A stretch of DNA of 64,000 bases from Bordetella genomosp. 7 (lineage in GTDB: Bacteria; Pseudomonadota; Gammaproteobacteria; Burkholderiales; Burkholderiaceae_B). The stretch covers positions 186,001-250,000 of the forward strand of contig NZ_NEVK01000007.1 of the NCBI RefSeq assembly GCF_002261265.1. Reading direction: 5' to 3'. Below the pieces are notes generated by a model. The model ran no database searches and was not told the DNA's origin. It saw only the letters and a program-made list of their open reading frames with translations. The translations under genes and the position numbers were made by a program. Of this stretch, positions 28,591 through 36,937 are shown piece by piece (position 1 is the first letter of the stretch; every line of letters begins with the position of its first letter).

Positions 28591-29077
28591 CGCCCGCATA
28601 CTCGACCTTGATGACCAGGCTGGCGCGCTGCCCACCGCGCGCGTATGTGCGCAGCAGCGGAAAAATGCGCCCTTCCACCTCGATGCACCCTTGGCTATAG
28701 CCCCTGGTGGCGTCGTGCAGGTAGAACCCCGCGCGCACTGGCGAGCACCGATTGCGGGTGGCGGTGTCGGCGGGCTCCAGGCGGGCGCGGCGCGCCCCCC
28801 AATTGATCCAGAACGCTTCGCACTCGCCCGCCTCGGGGCCGCGCGGAACAGACTGTATCCCCCACGCCGGCTTCAGGTTGCATGCATTGCGGCCATCGTC
28901 CCTGGCCACCCCCTGCTCCGCCAGATACAGGCGGTAGTAGCCCGGCGGCACGGCCCCGTTATCCGCGGCGCACGCCAGGGCGGATCGTTGCGATCCCGGC
29001 AGCCCGCTGGCGGCGCGAAACGTTCCGTGGCCGGGCCAGTTCAGCCGCTGGCCGTCATAGATCATGTCATGGTTCAC
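28556..29077 (-). CDS. Probable type VI effector, Tlde1-like L,D-transpeptidase-fold enzyme (DUF2778-like)
   Basis: The 173-residue protein has no signal peptide, as expected for type VI cargo. It starts MIYDGQRLNWPGHGTFRAASG, the beta-hairpin opening typical of DUF2778 proteins. It carries a catalytic-looking cluster FYLHDATRGYSQGCIEV with His121, Ser128, Gly130 and Cys131, matching the HxxxSxGC core of L,D-transpeptidase-type enzymes. Tlde1 effectors of this type cut or exchange D-amino acids in peptidoglycan stem peptides of rival cells. The ATG overlaps the tssG stop by four bases, so it is made with the core machine. Other reading: a self-acting wall enzyme, but the lack of export signal argues against that. 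Confidence 0.75.
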   Translation of the reverse strand: MNHDMIYDGQRLNWPGHGTFRAASGLPGSQRSALACAADNGAVPPGYYRLYLAEQGVARDDGRNACNLKPAWGIQSVPRGPEAGECEAFWINWGARRARLEPADTATRNRCSPVRAGFYLHDATRGYSQGCIEVEGRIFPLLRTYARGGQRASLVIKVEYAGDGPADGGTLGK

Positions 29078-30216
29078 GCGGTCACCTCCTGTTTGTGCCG
29101 ATGCCGGGCCGCCCGCCGCGCGGCGCGGTCACGCGCTTCGTAGTCCAGCAGTACATCGCGGGCGTCGCCCTGCGCGGGCCGGCGCCGGCCCAGCCAGGAC
29201 GCCAGCCCCAGCGGCTGCGGCGCGCCCAGCTTCATGCCGCGCACCTCTTCGCGCCTGAGCACCGGGCGCACGTCCCATGCGAGTTCCACGCCGATATAGT
29301 CGCGCACCCAGTGCAGCAACTGCTGCGAGCGGCGGCCGCCAGGCAGGAAACTCGCGTAATCGGCGCCGCCGAGCGGGCCGAGTTCGATACGAAATTTGTG
29401 CTGCGCGTCGCGCACCGCCGAACCCAGTATGGTTTCCCGCCCCAGCCCCTGGCTGCCAGACAACGACAGGCGTTGCGACGGCTCCAGGCGTATCCACTGC
29501 GGCACGAACTCTGCAATGCGCACCGGCACCGAAAAAAAAGTCTGCAGGATGTGCTTCAGGCCCTCGGGGTTGCGCGTCTGGCGGGTCAGGTGCCCCGCCA
29601 TGTAGAACTTGGCGTGGTCCATCACCGAGTCGCGGCGCATCAGCGACGGCATGCCCATGTGCAGCAGGCTGGCCACGTAGCGCGTAAAACGCTCTTCCCT
29701 GCGGTCCAGGCTGACGGTGCTCTGCGCGTCGGCCCAGGCCCGGTAAAACAGCAAGATCAGGCGATGATGGAAAACATCCGCGAACGCCGACAGCGTGGGG
29801 TCGCCGTGATGCTGCATGCGCTCGCGCGCGTATTCGGTCAGGTGCAGGGGCAACGGCCCGTTCGGGCCGAACAGCCCGAAACTGTAGATAGACAATTCCG
29901 GCGGGCGGCCCGCACGTGCCGGCCGCACCGACGCCAGCGTCGACGGCGCAAACGCCATGGACGGCTCCTGGCGCATGCGCACCGGTTCGTTGCGCGGCAC
30001 CGTATCGCGCCCCAGCGGCGCGCGCGCGCCCGCCCGCGCATCGATCCAGCGCAGCACATTGAACAAGTCGTATGCGTACGGCGCCTGTTCAAGCGCGCGC
30101 CAGAAGCCGGGCGGCAGCCCGCTCAGGCCGGGTCCCGGCGCGGCGTCGCCCGCGGGCGCGGGCGTGCCGGCGGACACGGCCACCGGCGCTGCAGGCTCGG
30201 TCGCTACACTGGCCAC
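29074..30216 (-). CDS. tssG: Type VI secretion baseplate protein TssG
   Basis: TssG forms the baseplate wedge with TssF and TssE. The 380-residue product contains the family core FFSVPVRIAEFVPQWIRLEP near residue 230 and RFRIELGPL-type text (KFRIELGPLGGADYASFLPGG) near 270. I chose the GTG at 30216, two bases after the DUF3540 stop, because no ATG exists before the conserved start of the domain (PPGFWRALEQAPYAYDLFNV) and further extension runs into the neighbouring gene. The first 35 residues are Ala/Pro-rich and variable. The stop overlaps the effector start. Confidence 0.93.
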   Translation of the reverse strand: MASVATEPAAPVAVSAGTPAPAGDAAPGPGLSGLPPGFWRALEQAPYAYDLFNVLRWIDARAGARAPLGRDTVPRNEPVRMRQEPSMAFAPSTLASVRPARAGRPPELSIYSFGLFGPNGPLPLHLTEYARERMQHHGDPTLSAFADVFHHRLILLFYRAWADAQSTVSLDRREERFTRYVASLLHMGMPSLMRRDSVMDHAKFYMAGHLTRQTRNPEGLKHILQTFFSVPVRIAEFVPQWIRLEPSQRLSLSGSQGLGRETILGSAVRDAQHKFRIELGPLGGADYASFLPGGRRSQQLLHWVRDYIGVELAWDVRPVLRREEVRGMKLGAPQPLGLASWLGRRRPAQGDARDVLLDYEARDRAARRAARHRHKQEVTA

Positions 30217-30218
30217 GC

Positions 30219-30878
30219 CTACCCCATGTGAATCTGCTTGGCGTCCACCTTGACCAGGCTTTCGCCGGTCACCATGGTGTACGACGCGTGCAGCCGCGCG
30301 CTCTTGTCGGCGCGGTAGTCCAGCGACCCGGCGCGCACGTGCTCCACCTCTTCGGCGGCGCGGAACGTCACGCGCGACAGGAACGACAGGCGGTCCATGA
30401 CCGCCTCGTAGGTCTTGCCGATCAACCGCGTGGCGCCCACCGTGGCGTTCACCTCGGCGCCCAGGAACTTCATCTTTTCCGTCACCAGCTGGGCATCCTG
30501 CGACTGCAGCTTGAACGCCTGGGTCTCGACGTCCACCGACTTGCGGCCCGCCAGGCGCACGCCCTGCGCGCTTTCCAGCGACACGCTGCCCGAACGCGAG
30601 CGCAGCACCAGGTCGCCGGCGGTTTCCAGCTGCGCCAACTCCGGGCTGGCCTGTTCGATCACCGCAATGAGATAAACACGCGTGGGATCGGGCCCGCTGA
30701 TCAATACCTGGTCTCCCGGCTGGGGCATCAGCAGGCAGCTGGCGGCCTGCCTGGCGTGCCAGGTGCGGCCGTCGCAATCCACGGCGAAGCTGCCGTCCGG
30801 TTCGCGCCGCCTGACGGCGCCGATCAGGTGGACGGGATCATAGACGGGGTAATGGCGTTTGACGGCAGCGCTTGTCAT
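30219..30878 (-). CDS. DUF3540 protein, VgrG-like beta-helix accessory of type VI secretion
   Basis: The 219-residue product has an OB-like N-terminal part (GDQVLISGPDPTRVYLIAVIEQ, about 55-80) and a long run of short beta repeats with alternating hydrophobic residues. That run (LVLRSRSGSVSLESAQGVRL through SARLHASYTMVTGESLVKV) recalls the gp5-like needle of VgrG. DUF3540 proteins usually accompany VgrG with DUF2169 and PAAR-like genes. Here the gene lies between tssF (25 bases) and tssG (2 bases). A spike- or cargo-adaptor role is inferred. No signal peptide or membrane segment is present. Confidence 0.82.
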   Translation of the reverse strand: MTSAAVKRHYPVYDPVHLIGAVRRREPDGSFAVDCDGRTWHARQAASCLLMPQPGDQVLISGPDPTRVYLIAVIEQASPELAQLETAGDLVLRSRSGSVSLESAQGVRLAGRKSVDVETQAFKLQSQDAQLVTEKMKFLGAEVNATVGATRLIGKTYEAVMDRLSFLSRVTFRAAEEVEHVRAGSLDYRADKSARLHASYTMVTGESLVKVDAKQIHMG

Positions 30879-30903
30879 GGCGGGTTCCTTGCGTTTGCGC
30901 GGC

Positions 30904-32808
30904 CTATACGGCAGGCCGCGCGCCCATGCGGGGCTTCCAGCGGGCGATATCGCCGCGCTGCAATGTGGACAGAATCAATTCCGACATCATGTTGATCGAC
31001 ACATGCCGGGCGAAAAATTGTTCGAGCACCGCCCCGAACAGATACGGGCTGATGCCGGAAAAAGCCGTCTCGTCGACCTGCAGCCCGATGCGCACGCCCC
31101 GGCCATAGACAATGGGGCCCGGCACCGGCAGGCGGTGATGCATCGGCTCGGCCACCACATGCCGCACGCCGGCGATATGCTTGCGCACGACCGGGTCGGC
31201 CAGGTTTCCGTATACCTGCAGCATCTCGCGCAGCGTCTGCGCGCCCTGCTCGGCGTCCAGGTCTACCAGGCTCAGGTAATTGAGGCCCAGATGGCTGATC
31301 AAGTGCCAGGTTGCCGCGTTCTCGGCCAGCGCGGCATGGGGCCGCGTGGGCCCGTGCAGCACCTTGATCGACGCCACGGGCGCCGACACGCGCAACGTCA
31401 GGTCGGTATCGGTGCCCAGCGGCAGCAGCATCGCCAGGTCGCGGTTGGTGCACAGCGTCTCGAGCGTCAGGTGGCGAAGCTGCCCCGAGAACGGCGCCTC
31501 GTGTCGGTCGACCAGCGACACGAACACCTCGCTGCCCGTGTAGCCCGTACGGGTACCGTTGCGCTTGGCCTGCTCCGACAGCAGCCGCGGCTCGCGGCGC
31601 ATCGAGTAATAAGCGCCGTAGTCGTCGGGGTCGCTGCCCAGGGTGCCGTAGAAAGACCTGAACTCCTGTTCCGGCCGCTCCGCCGACGCATGGCCCAGCA
31701 CGCGGGTCAGCGCAAACACTTCGTAATCCAGCGGCCGGGTGCGGTCTATCACCACATGGTATTCGTTGGTGCGGGGCGTCACCGCAATGCGGTCGGCCCG
31801 CTTCGGAAACAGATTGATCACCGGCGCGCAATGCAGCGCCAGGTGTTCGGCCGCGATCGCCCCTTCGAGCTCCGGCGCGGCCGTCGAAAACAGCAAGGTC
31901 AGGTCGAACGTCCGCGTTTCGCGGCGCGCGCCGCCAGGCAGCGGCGGCGTGCGCAGGCCGCGCTTCAGGTCGTTCAGGCTGAAAAACAAGTAGCGGCGCG
32001 GAAACGCGAAATATTCCTGCAGCAGGCGATAACCCTGGAACACCCGCGCATCGGCGGGCAGCAGCGCCTGGTCGTCCGAAAACCCCTCGTGCCGCACGCA
32101 GGACGGCGTCAGCTTGTTGATCCAGCTCACCGGGCGTGCACTGTCGTGGCCCAGCACCGCCACCGTATGGCCCATGATCACTTCCAGGAGCCGCTGCATG
32201 GGCAGGTCCTGCCCCGCCAGGTGGAACACCAGCTGGTCCAGGTCCATGTCTTCGAGCCGCACGCCGCCGCACACTTCGATGCGGATGCGCAAGGCGCTCA
32301 GCACGCGGCCATTGCGCCCGCCCAGGCCCAGCCGCGCCAGCGGCAGATCGGGTGGCGTGCCGGTGAATTCGGCCTCTACCACCCGCAGCGGCCAAAGCCG
32401 CACGTCATGGCCGGTCATGAATTCGCACGGGGTCTGCTCGCCTCGCGGCACCTTGCCGCGCAGCAGTGTGCCGCGCGGCAAGTCAAAGCCGCGCGCCAGC
32501 GTGCCTTCGTTCATGCTGGGCGTGAACCGCACGATTGCCATGGCCGGCGTCGGCGCCAGGTAATTGGGGTAGACCACCTCCAGCAGGCGCTGCGAGAACC
32601 GCGGAAACTCCGCATCCATCTTCAGATGAATGCGCGCGGTCAGGAAGCTGAAACCCTCGAGCAGGCGCTCGACATACGGATCGGCCACCTCGGTGCCGTG
32701 CATGCCCAGGCGGCCGGCCACCTTCGGGTACATCTGCGCAAACTCGGCCCCGAGCTCGCGCATGTACACCAGCTCGCGGTTGTAATAATCGAGCAGGCGC
32801 GCGTCCAT
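30904..32808 (-). CDS. tssF: Type VI secretion baseplate protein TssF
   Basis: TssF is the main wedge component of the baseplate. The 634-residue product starts MDARLLDYYNRELVYMRELG and continues AEFAQMYPKVAGRL, the diagnostic N terminus. Other typical segments are FPRFSQRLLEVVYPNYLAPTP and, near the end, YGRGVRIGLQVDETAFSG and LGAVLEQFFARHVSIN. The ATG at 32808 shares one base with the tssE stop (TGATG), which indicates coupling. A longer frame start at 32970 would read through tssE. Confidence 0.96.
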   Translation of the reverse strand: MDARLLDYYNRELVYMRELGAEFAQMYPKVAGRLGMHGTEVADPYVERLLEGFSFLTARIHLKMDAEFPRFSQRLLEVVYPNYLAPTPAMAIVRFTPSMNEGTLARGFDLPRGTLLRGKVPRGEQTPCEFMTGHDVRLWPLRVVEAEFTGTPPDLPLARLGLGGRNGRVLSALRIRIEVCGGVRLEDMDLDQLVFHLAGQDLPMQRLLEVIMGHTVAVLGHDSARPVSWINKLTPSCVRHEGFSDDQALLPADARVFQGYRLLQEYFAFPRRYLFFSLNDLKRGLRTPPLPGGARRETRTFDLTLLFSTAAPELEGAIAAEHLALHCAPVINLFPKRADRIAVTPRTNEYHVVIDRTRPLDYEVFALTRVLGHASAERPEQEFRSFYGTLGSDPDDYGAYYSMRREPRLLSEQAKRNGTRTGYTGSEVFVSLVDRHEAPFSGQLRHLTLETLCTNRDLAMLLPLGTDTDLTLRVSAPVASIKVLHGPTRPHAALAENAATWHLISHLGLNYLSLVDLDAEQGAQTLREMLQVYGNLADPVVRKHIAGVRHVVAEPMHHRLPVPGPIVYGRGVRIGLQVDETAFSGISPYLFGAVLEQFFARHVSINMMSELILSTLQRGDIARWKPRMGARPAV

Positions 32809-33368
32809 CAGGCCGCGCCTCCCAGGTCGCGCAGGTCCATGTGGCCGCTTTCCAGGTCGATATCCGTGCGAAACAGAAACTCCATGGGGTGCGGCACGCA
32901 CCACAGCATGCCCTTGATTTCCAGGCTCAGTACATTGTGGTGTTCCAGCGTGCCCGTATCGGTCACGCAACGGACTTCTACTGAAGAATCCAGGATGCGG
33001 GGCTCGAATGCCGCAATGGCATTGCGTATCGAGTCTTCGACATCAACCCAGTCGATCTCCGACATCCGCTTGCCCGCCATGGCGTGCACCCCGAAATTCA
33101 GCGCCGAATCGGGCACCTGGGGATACGGCGACAGGTCATCGGTCGTTTGCAGATTCACCGTATTGAGCAGCCAGCGCAGGTCGCGCAGCACCGCCATGCG
33201 CAATTCCGCATGTGTCAGCATGGCGGCATCACGCACTTCCTGCCGCCGCGAAGGCTCGTTGTCGGTCAGGCGATCCAGCAAAGACGGCTGCAGCCGATCG
33301 CGTGCCACCCGTTCGCTGCGTGGCAGTTGATTCCATGGCCGCAGGCCTCTCGCCTCGGTCTGCTCCAT
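32808..33368 (-). CDS. tssE: Type VI secretion baseplate protein TssE (gp25-like)
   Basis: TssE starts sheath polymerisation from the baseplate. The 186-residue product has the gp25 core, with LRDLRWLLNTVNL near 65, the segment YPQVPDSALNFGVHAMAGK, and AIAAFEPRILDSSVEVRCV, which contains the conserved EPRL-like handle (here EPRI). The ATG at 33368 lies one base after the tagJ stop, so the frame extension to 33407 is rejected. It overlaps tssF by one base. Confidence 0.95.
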   Translation of the reverse strand: MEQTEARGLRPWNQLPRSERVARDRLQPSLLDRLTDNEPSRRQEVRDAAMLTHAELRMAVLRDLRWLLNTVNLQTTDDLSPYPQVPDSALNFGVHAMAGKRMSEIDWVDVEDSIRNAIAAFEPRILDSSVEVRCVTDTGTLEHHNVLSLEIKGMLWCVPHPMEFLFRTDIDLESGHMDLRDLGGAA

Positions 33369-33369
33369 A

Positions 33370-34182
33370 TCAACGCGTCTCCAGTACCCGCACGTCCAGC
33401 AGGGCATGTTCGCCCTGGTCGGTGATCCACATCTTCTGGCCCAGCCCCAGATAGCTGTCGTCGTGCAGGGCCTGCCAATCGGTCATGCGCCCCAGGCGAA
33501 CGGCCTCGGGCAATTCCGCCAGCGCCTGGCCCGGCGGCGCAGGATAGCGGGCGGGCACCAGGCCGAGCTGCGTGCGTCCGTCATCCAGCGTGATCTCGGC
33601 CTGCGCCCACACGATGTCGCTCAGGCCCTCCGGCGCCAGCAGCCGCACCGAACGCAGCGCGCTGAACGGCAGCCAGCCATAACGGCCATTGGAAATGAAC
33701 TCAAAAACAGGCCCCAGCCTGCTGTCGCCGTCGGCGATCCATTCATACGCCGCCGGTTCGCCGGCGGCATTCTGCAACTGCCCTGCCCGCGCCTGGGCAG
33801 CGTCGTAGGCGCGCGCGCGCAGCTGCGCCGCCTGTTCCGGGTTGTCGGCGTCGAGCCGCAATGCCTGCAGCATATCGGCAAACCAATCCGGCGCGGCGCC
33901 GAAAAACGCAGGTTCGCCCTGGCCTTGCAGCACACTTTCGCGCTGGCGTTCAGCCGCGATGGCCTGTTCGTAGATCAAGGCCATGGGCTGCGCCTGCTTA
34001 TTGAACTGGGCGCACAGCTTCAGTTGGTCGGACGCGCGGCTCCAGTCCCCTTGCACGGCCATCAGCTGGAACAGCTGGGCGCGCAGGTCGGCATCGGCCG
34101 GCTGGCGACGGATCCGGCCCTGGATGTCCTCCAGGTGCTGGGACAAGCTGCTTTCACGCAGCGCGACGGTGGGTTTGGTCAT
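33370..34182 (-). CDS. tagJ: Type VI accessory protein TagJ (ImpE/SciE family)
   Basis: TagJ binds TssB and is thought to aid sheath recycling by ClpV. The 270-residue product has a TPR-like N-terminal half (LSQHLEDIQGRIRRQPADAD and LRAQLFQLMAVQGDWSRA) and the ImpE signature WIADGDSRLGPVFEFISNG followed by RYGWLPFSALRSV. The ATG at 34182 (MTKPTVAL) replaces the longer frame start at 34218. It lies between hcp and tssE, 79 bases after hcp. Confidence 0.9.
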   Translation of the reverse strand: MTKPTVALRESSLSQHLEDIQGRIRRQPADADLRAQLFQLMAVQGDWSRASDQLKLCAQFNKQAQPMALIYEQAIAAERQRESVLQGQGEPAFFGAAPDWFADMLQALRLDADNPEQAAQLRARAYDAAQARAGQLQNAAGEPAAYEWIADGDSRLGPVFEFISNGRYGWLPFSALRSVRLLAPEGLSDIVWAQAEITLDDGRTQLGLVPARYPAPPGQALAELPEAVRLGRMTDWQALHDDSYLGLGQKMWITDQGEHALLDVRVLETR

Positions 34183-34261
34183 GAAGGCACCGCGGAAAGA
34201 AACGAAAAGCCGGCGCACGGCTTAGAGCCGCGCGCCGCAGAAAGAGAAGCCAGGCCAGGCC

Positions 34262-34747
34262 TTAGCCCACTTCCTTGTTCTGCTTGATGTCCCAGGCAAC
34301 CAGGCTTTCCGCGCCCTTGCCGCCCTGCTCGGTCTGCTCCCAGTATTGCTGCTTGACCTTGGCGGCCTGGAACGCGTAGTTCACCACCACGGATTCCGAG
34401 TTCAGCTCGCCCGACAGCTGCACCGACGACACCAGCACATCTTCCAGGGTGATCTTGGTGTACTCGACCTGCTGGCCGCCGGCCTTGCAAACCGACAGTT
34501 CGATCCTGCTCAGGTGTTTGCCGCTGGCGCAGTGCTTCATGACGGCCGGGGCCGCCTTGTCGATGCGCGCAACGACATGCAGGTCGTTGAAGCTGGCTTT
34601 GCCGGCGCCCAGGCCGCCGCCGCTGGCCATGTTGCCGGGTTGAGTGGCGCCCCACGAAAACGAAATGATGTCCGTCCAGTTCTTGTGGTTGGCGTCCTTC
34701 GACTCGCCGTTGGCGCCGTCGATTTTCATGAACATGTCAACAGCCAC
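34262..34747 (-). CDS. hcp: Type VI secretion tube protein Hcp (TssD)
   Basis: Hcp forms the hexameric rings of the inner tube and is secreted. The 161-residue product has the family start VDMFMKIDGANGESKD, the ISFSWGATQPG strand and a C-terminal WDIKQNKEVG. Translation begins at a GTG (34747) with AGGAGAGAA directly upstream, a strong ribosome site that fits the high demand for Hcp. A small hairpin precedes it in the 53-base gap after tssC. Confidence 0.96.
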   Translation of the reverse strand: MAVDMFMKIDGANGESKDANHKNWTDIISFSWGATQPGNMASGGGLGAGKASFNDLHVVARIDKAAPAVMKHCASGKHLSRIELSVCKAGGQQVEYTKITLEDVLVSSVQLSGELNSESVVVNYAFQAAKVKQQYWEQTEQGGKGAESLVAWDIKQNKEVG

Positions 34748-34771
34748 TTCTCTCTCCTAAGTTGCAGTCAC

Positions 34772-34784
34772 GGCACGATGTGCC
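34772..34784 (-). promoter_or_regulatory. Small hairpin upstream of hcp
   Basis: Read on the minus strand, GGCAC, ATC, GTGCC forms a five-pair hairpin 25 bases before the hcp start, preceded by seven T residues. It could stabilise the hcp message 5' end after processing, as hcp must be made in excess over its neighbours. The role is inferred. Confidence 0.3.
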
Positions 34785-34800
34785 TTGAAAAAAATGCCCA

Positions 34801-36303
34801 TCAACCGTCGTTCTTCTTCAACGACGGAAGCTTGGACACAAGGCGCAGCGACACGGTCAGCCCTTCGAGCTGATAATGCGGCCGCAGGAAAAACTTCGCG
34901 GAGTAATAACCGGGGTTGTCTTCGATTTCCTGAACCTGGACCTCGGCCGCCGCAAGCGGCTTGCGCGCCTTGGTTTCCTGGGACGAGTTGACGGGGTCGC
35001 CGTCGACGTAATTCATGATCCAGTCGTTGAGCCAACGCTCCATGTCGTCGCGCTCGCGGAACGAACCGATCTTGTCGCGCACGATGCACTTCAGGTAGTG
35101 GGCGAAGCGGCAGCAGGCAAACAGATACGGCAGCCGGGCCGACAACTTGGCGTTTGCCGACGCGTCGGCATCGTAGTATTCGTGCGGCTTCTGCAGCGAC
35201 TGCGCGCCGATGAACGCGGCAAAGTCCGAGTTCTTGCGATGCACCAGCGGCATGAAGCCGTTCTTGGCCAGCTCGGCCTCGCGCCGGTCGCTGATGGCGA
35301 TCTCGGTGGGGCATTTCATGTCGACGCCGCCGTCGTCCGTGGGGAAGGTGTGGCACGGCAGGTTTTCCACCGCGCCGCCCGACTCGACACCGCGGATCGA
35401 CGTGCACCAGCCGTACAGCTTGAACGACCGGTTGATATTGGCCGCCATGGCGTATGCCGAGTTGGCCCAGGCATAACGGTCGTGGTTGGCGCCGTCGGTG
35501 TCTTCCTCGAAATCGAACTCGTCCACCGGGTTGGTACGTGCGCCATACGGCAGGCGCGCAAGAAAGCGCGGCATCGCCAGGCCGATGTAGCGCGAATCCT
35601 CCGACTCGCGCAGGCTGCGCCAGGCCGCATATTCGGTGTTGGTGAAGATCTTCGTCAGGTCGCGCGGGTTCGCCAGTTCCTGCCACGAATCCATCTGCAT
35701 CACGTTGGGCGATGCGCCGGCAATAAACGGGCAGTGCGCCGCCGCGGCAATGCGCGCGATCTCGGTCAGCAACTCGACATCGGGCGGGCTATGGTCGAAA
35801 TGGTAGTCGCCCACCAGGCAGCCGATGGGCTCGCCGCCGAACTGGCCGTACTCTTCTTCGTATACGCGCTTGAAGATCGGGCTCTGGTCCCAGCCCACCC
35901 CTTTGTGGCGCTTGAGCGTACGGCCCAGTTCCTTTTTCGAGATGCACATTACGCGGATCTTGAGCAGCTCGTCGGTCTCGGTGTTGGTCACCAGGTAGTG
36001 CAGGCCGCGCCAGGCGCCTTCCAGTTGCTGGAACTCGGGATGGTGCAGCACCAGGTTGATCTGCTCGGACAACTTGCGGTCGATCTCGGCGATGATGGCC
36101 TGGATCGTGCGGTAGGCGTCCGACGACACCGCCACGCCGCTGTTCTCCAGAGCCTGATGCGCCAGCGTGCGTACGGCGTGTTCGACCGCTTCGCGGGCCT
36201 GTTCGGTCTTGGGCTTGAATTCTTTCTTCAGCAGCGCGGACAGGCCGTCCGCCTCCAGGGTTTCGGTAGTGCGGGCATCCGCGCGCTTGGCCACTGCAGT
36301 CAT
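34801..36303 (-). CDS. tssC: Type VI secretion contractile sheath large subunit TssC
   Basis: TssC with TssB builds the contractile sheath around the Hcp tube. The 500-residue product has the typical core segments AEIDRKLSEQINLVLHHPEF and EGAWRGLHYLV, then PIGCLVGDYHFDHSP and RFLARLPYG, and ends in the conserved tail PHYQLEGLTVSLRLVSKLP. The start MTAVAKRADA lies 18 bases after the tssB stop. Length and all blocks are normal. Confidence 0.97.
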   Translation of the reverse strand: MTAVAKRADARTTETLEADGLSALLKKEFKPKTEQAREAVEHAVRTLAHQALENSGVAVSSDAYRTIQAIIAEIDRKLSEQINLVLHHPEFQQLEGAWRGLHYLVTNTETDELLKIRVMCISKKELGRTLKRHKGVGWDQSPIFKRVYEEEYGQFGGEPIGCLVGDYHFDHSPPDVELLTEIARIAAAAHCPFIAGASPNVMQMDSWQELANPRDLTKIFTNTEYAAWRSLRESEDSRYIGLAMPRFLARLPYGARTNPVDEFDFEEDTDGANHDRYAWANSAYAMAANINRSFKLYGWCTSIRGVESGGAVENLPCHTFPTDDGGVDMKCPTEIAISDRREAELAKNGFMPLVHRKNSDFAAFIGAQSLQKPHEYYDADASANAKLSARLPYLFACCRFAHYLKCIVRDKIGSFRERDDMERWLNDWIMNYVDGDPVNSSQETKARKPLAAAEVQVQEIEDNPGYYSAKFFLRPHYQLEGLTVSLRLVSKLPSLKKNDG

Positions 36304-36321
36304 GGCGATCTCCGTTATGGT

Positions 36322-36894
36322 TTATTTCGCGGCCGGATCGGCTTCGGACTCGTCCGCCCCGGGGCTGGCGCCATCGCCCTTCGAGGCAGCATCGGGGTTG
36401 GGCGCCGCCGCCAGGGCGTTCATCAGCGCAGGGTTCTTCAACACTTTGCCGATCAGCTCTTCGGCGCCGGCCTTGCCGTCCATATAGGTCAACAGGTTGG
36501 CCAGCTGGGTGCGGGCCTCCAGCAGCTCATTCAGCGCGCCGACCTTGCGCGCCACCGTCGCCGGCGAAAAATCGTCGATGCTCTCGAAGGTGACATCCAC
36601 GTTCAGGTTGCCCTCGCCCGTCAGGGTATTGGGCACCTGGAACGCCGCGCGCGGCTGGATCGACTTCATGCGCTCGTCGAAGTTGTCGATGTCGATGTCC
36701 ATGAACTTGCGTTCGGACACATCCGGCTGCGGCTCCGCCGACTTGCCCGCCAGGTCCGCCATCACGCCCATGACAAAGGGCAGCTGAATCTTGCGCTCCG
36801 CGCCGTAGATTTCGACGTCGTATTCGATCTGCACGCGCGGCGCGCGGTTGCGTGCAATGAACTTCTGCCCGCTGCCCTTCAGTGTCGTTGCCAT
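36322..36894 (-). CDS. tssB: Type VI secretion contractile sheath small subunit TssB
   Basis: The 190-residue product shows the TssB signatures NRAPRVQIEYDVEIYGAERK and LPFVMGVMADLAG, then FMDIDIDNFDERMKSIQPR and LNVDVTFESIDDFSP. TssB pairs with TssC in the sheath and carries the ClpV-recognition helix near its N-terminal side. The Ala/Asp-rich C-terminal tail (from about 165) is variable. It lies 43 bases after tssA. Confidence 0.97.
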   Translation of the reverse strand: MATTLKGSGQKFIARNRAPRVQIEYDVEIYGAERKIQLPFVMGVMADLAGKSAEPQPDVSERKFMDIDIDNFDERMKSIQPRAAFQVPNTLTGEGNLNVDVTFESIDDFSPATVARKVGALNELLEARTQLANLLTYMDGKAGAEELIGKVLKNPALMNALAAAPNPDAASKGDGASPGADESEADPAAK

Positions 36895-36937
36895 GTTCGT
36901 TCTCCTGTCCTGGTATCAGTGCGAATACGCGGGCGCA

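Noticed and set aside
25658-29143. 1161-codon plus-strand open frame opposite clpV
   Set aside because: It is an antisense shadow with no domain; clpV, the immunity and effector genes explain the DNA.
30216-30777. Longer tssG start
   Set aside because: The upstream extension runs fully through the DUF3540 gene on the same strand in another frame and has shadow composition.
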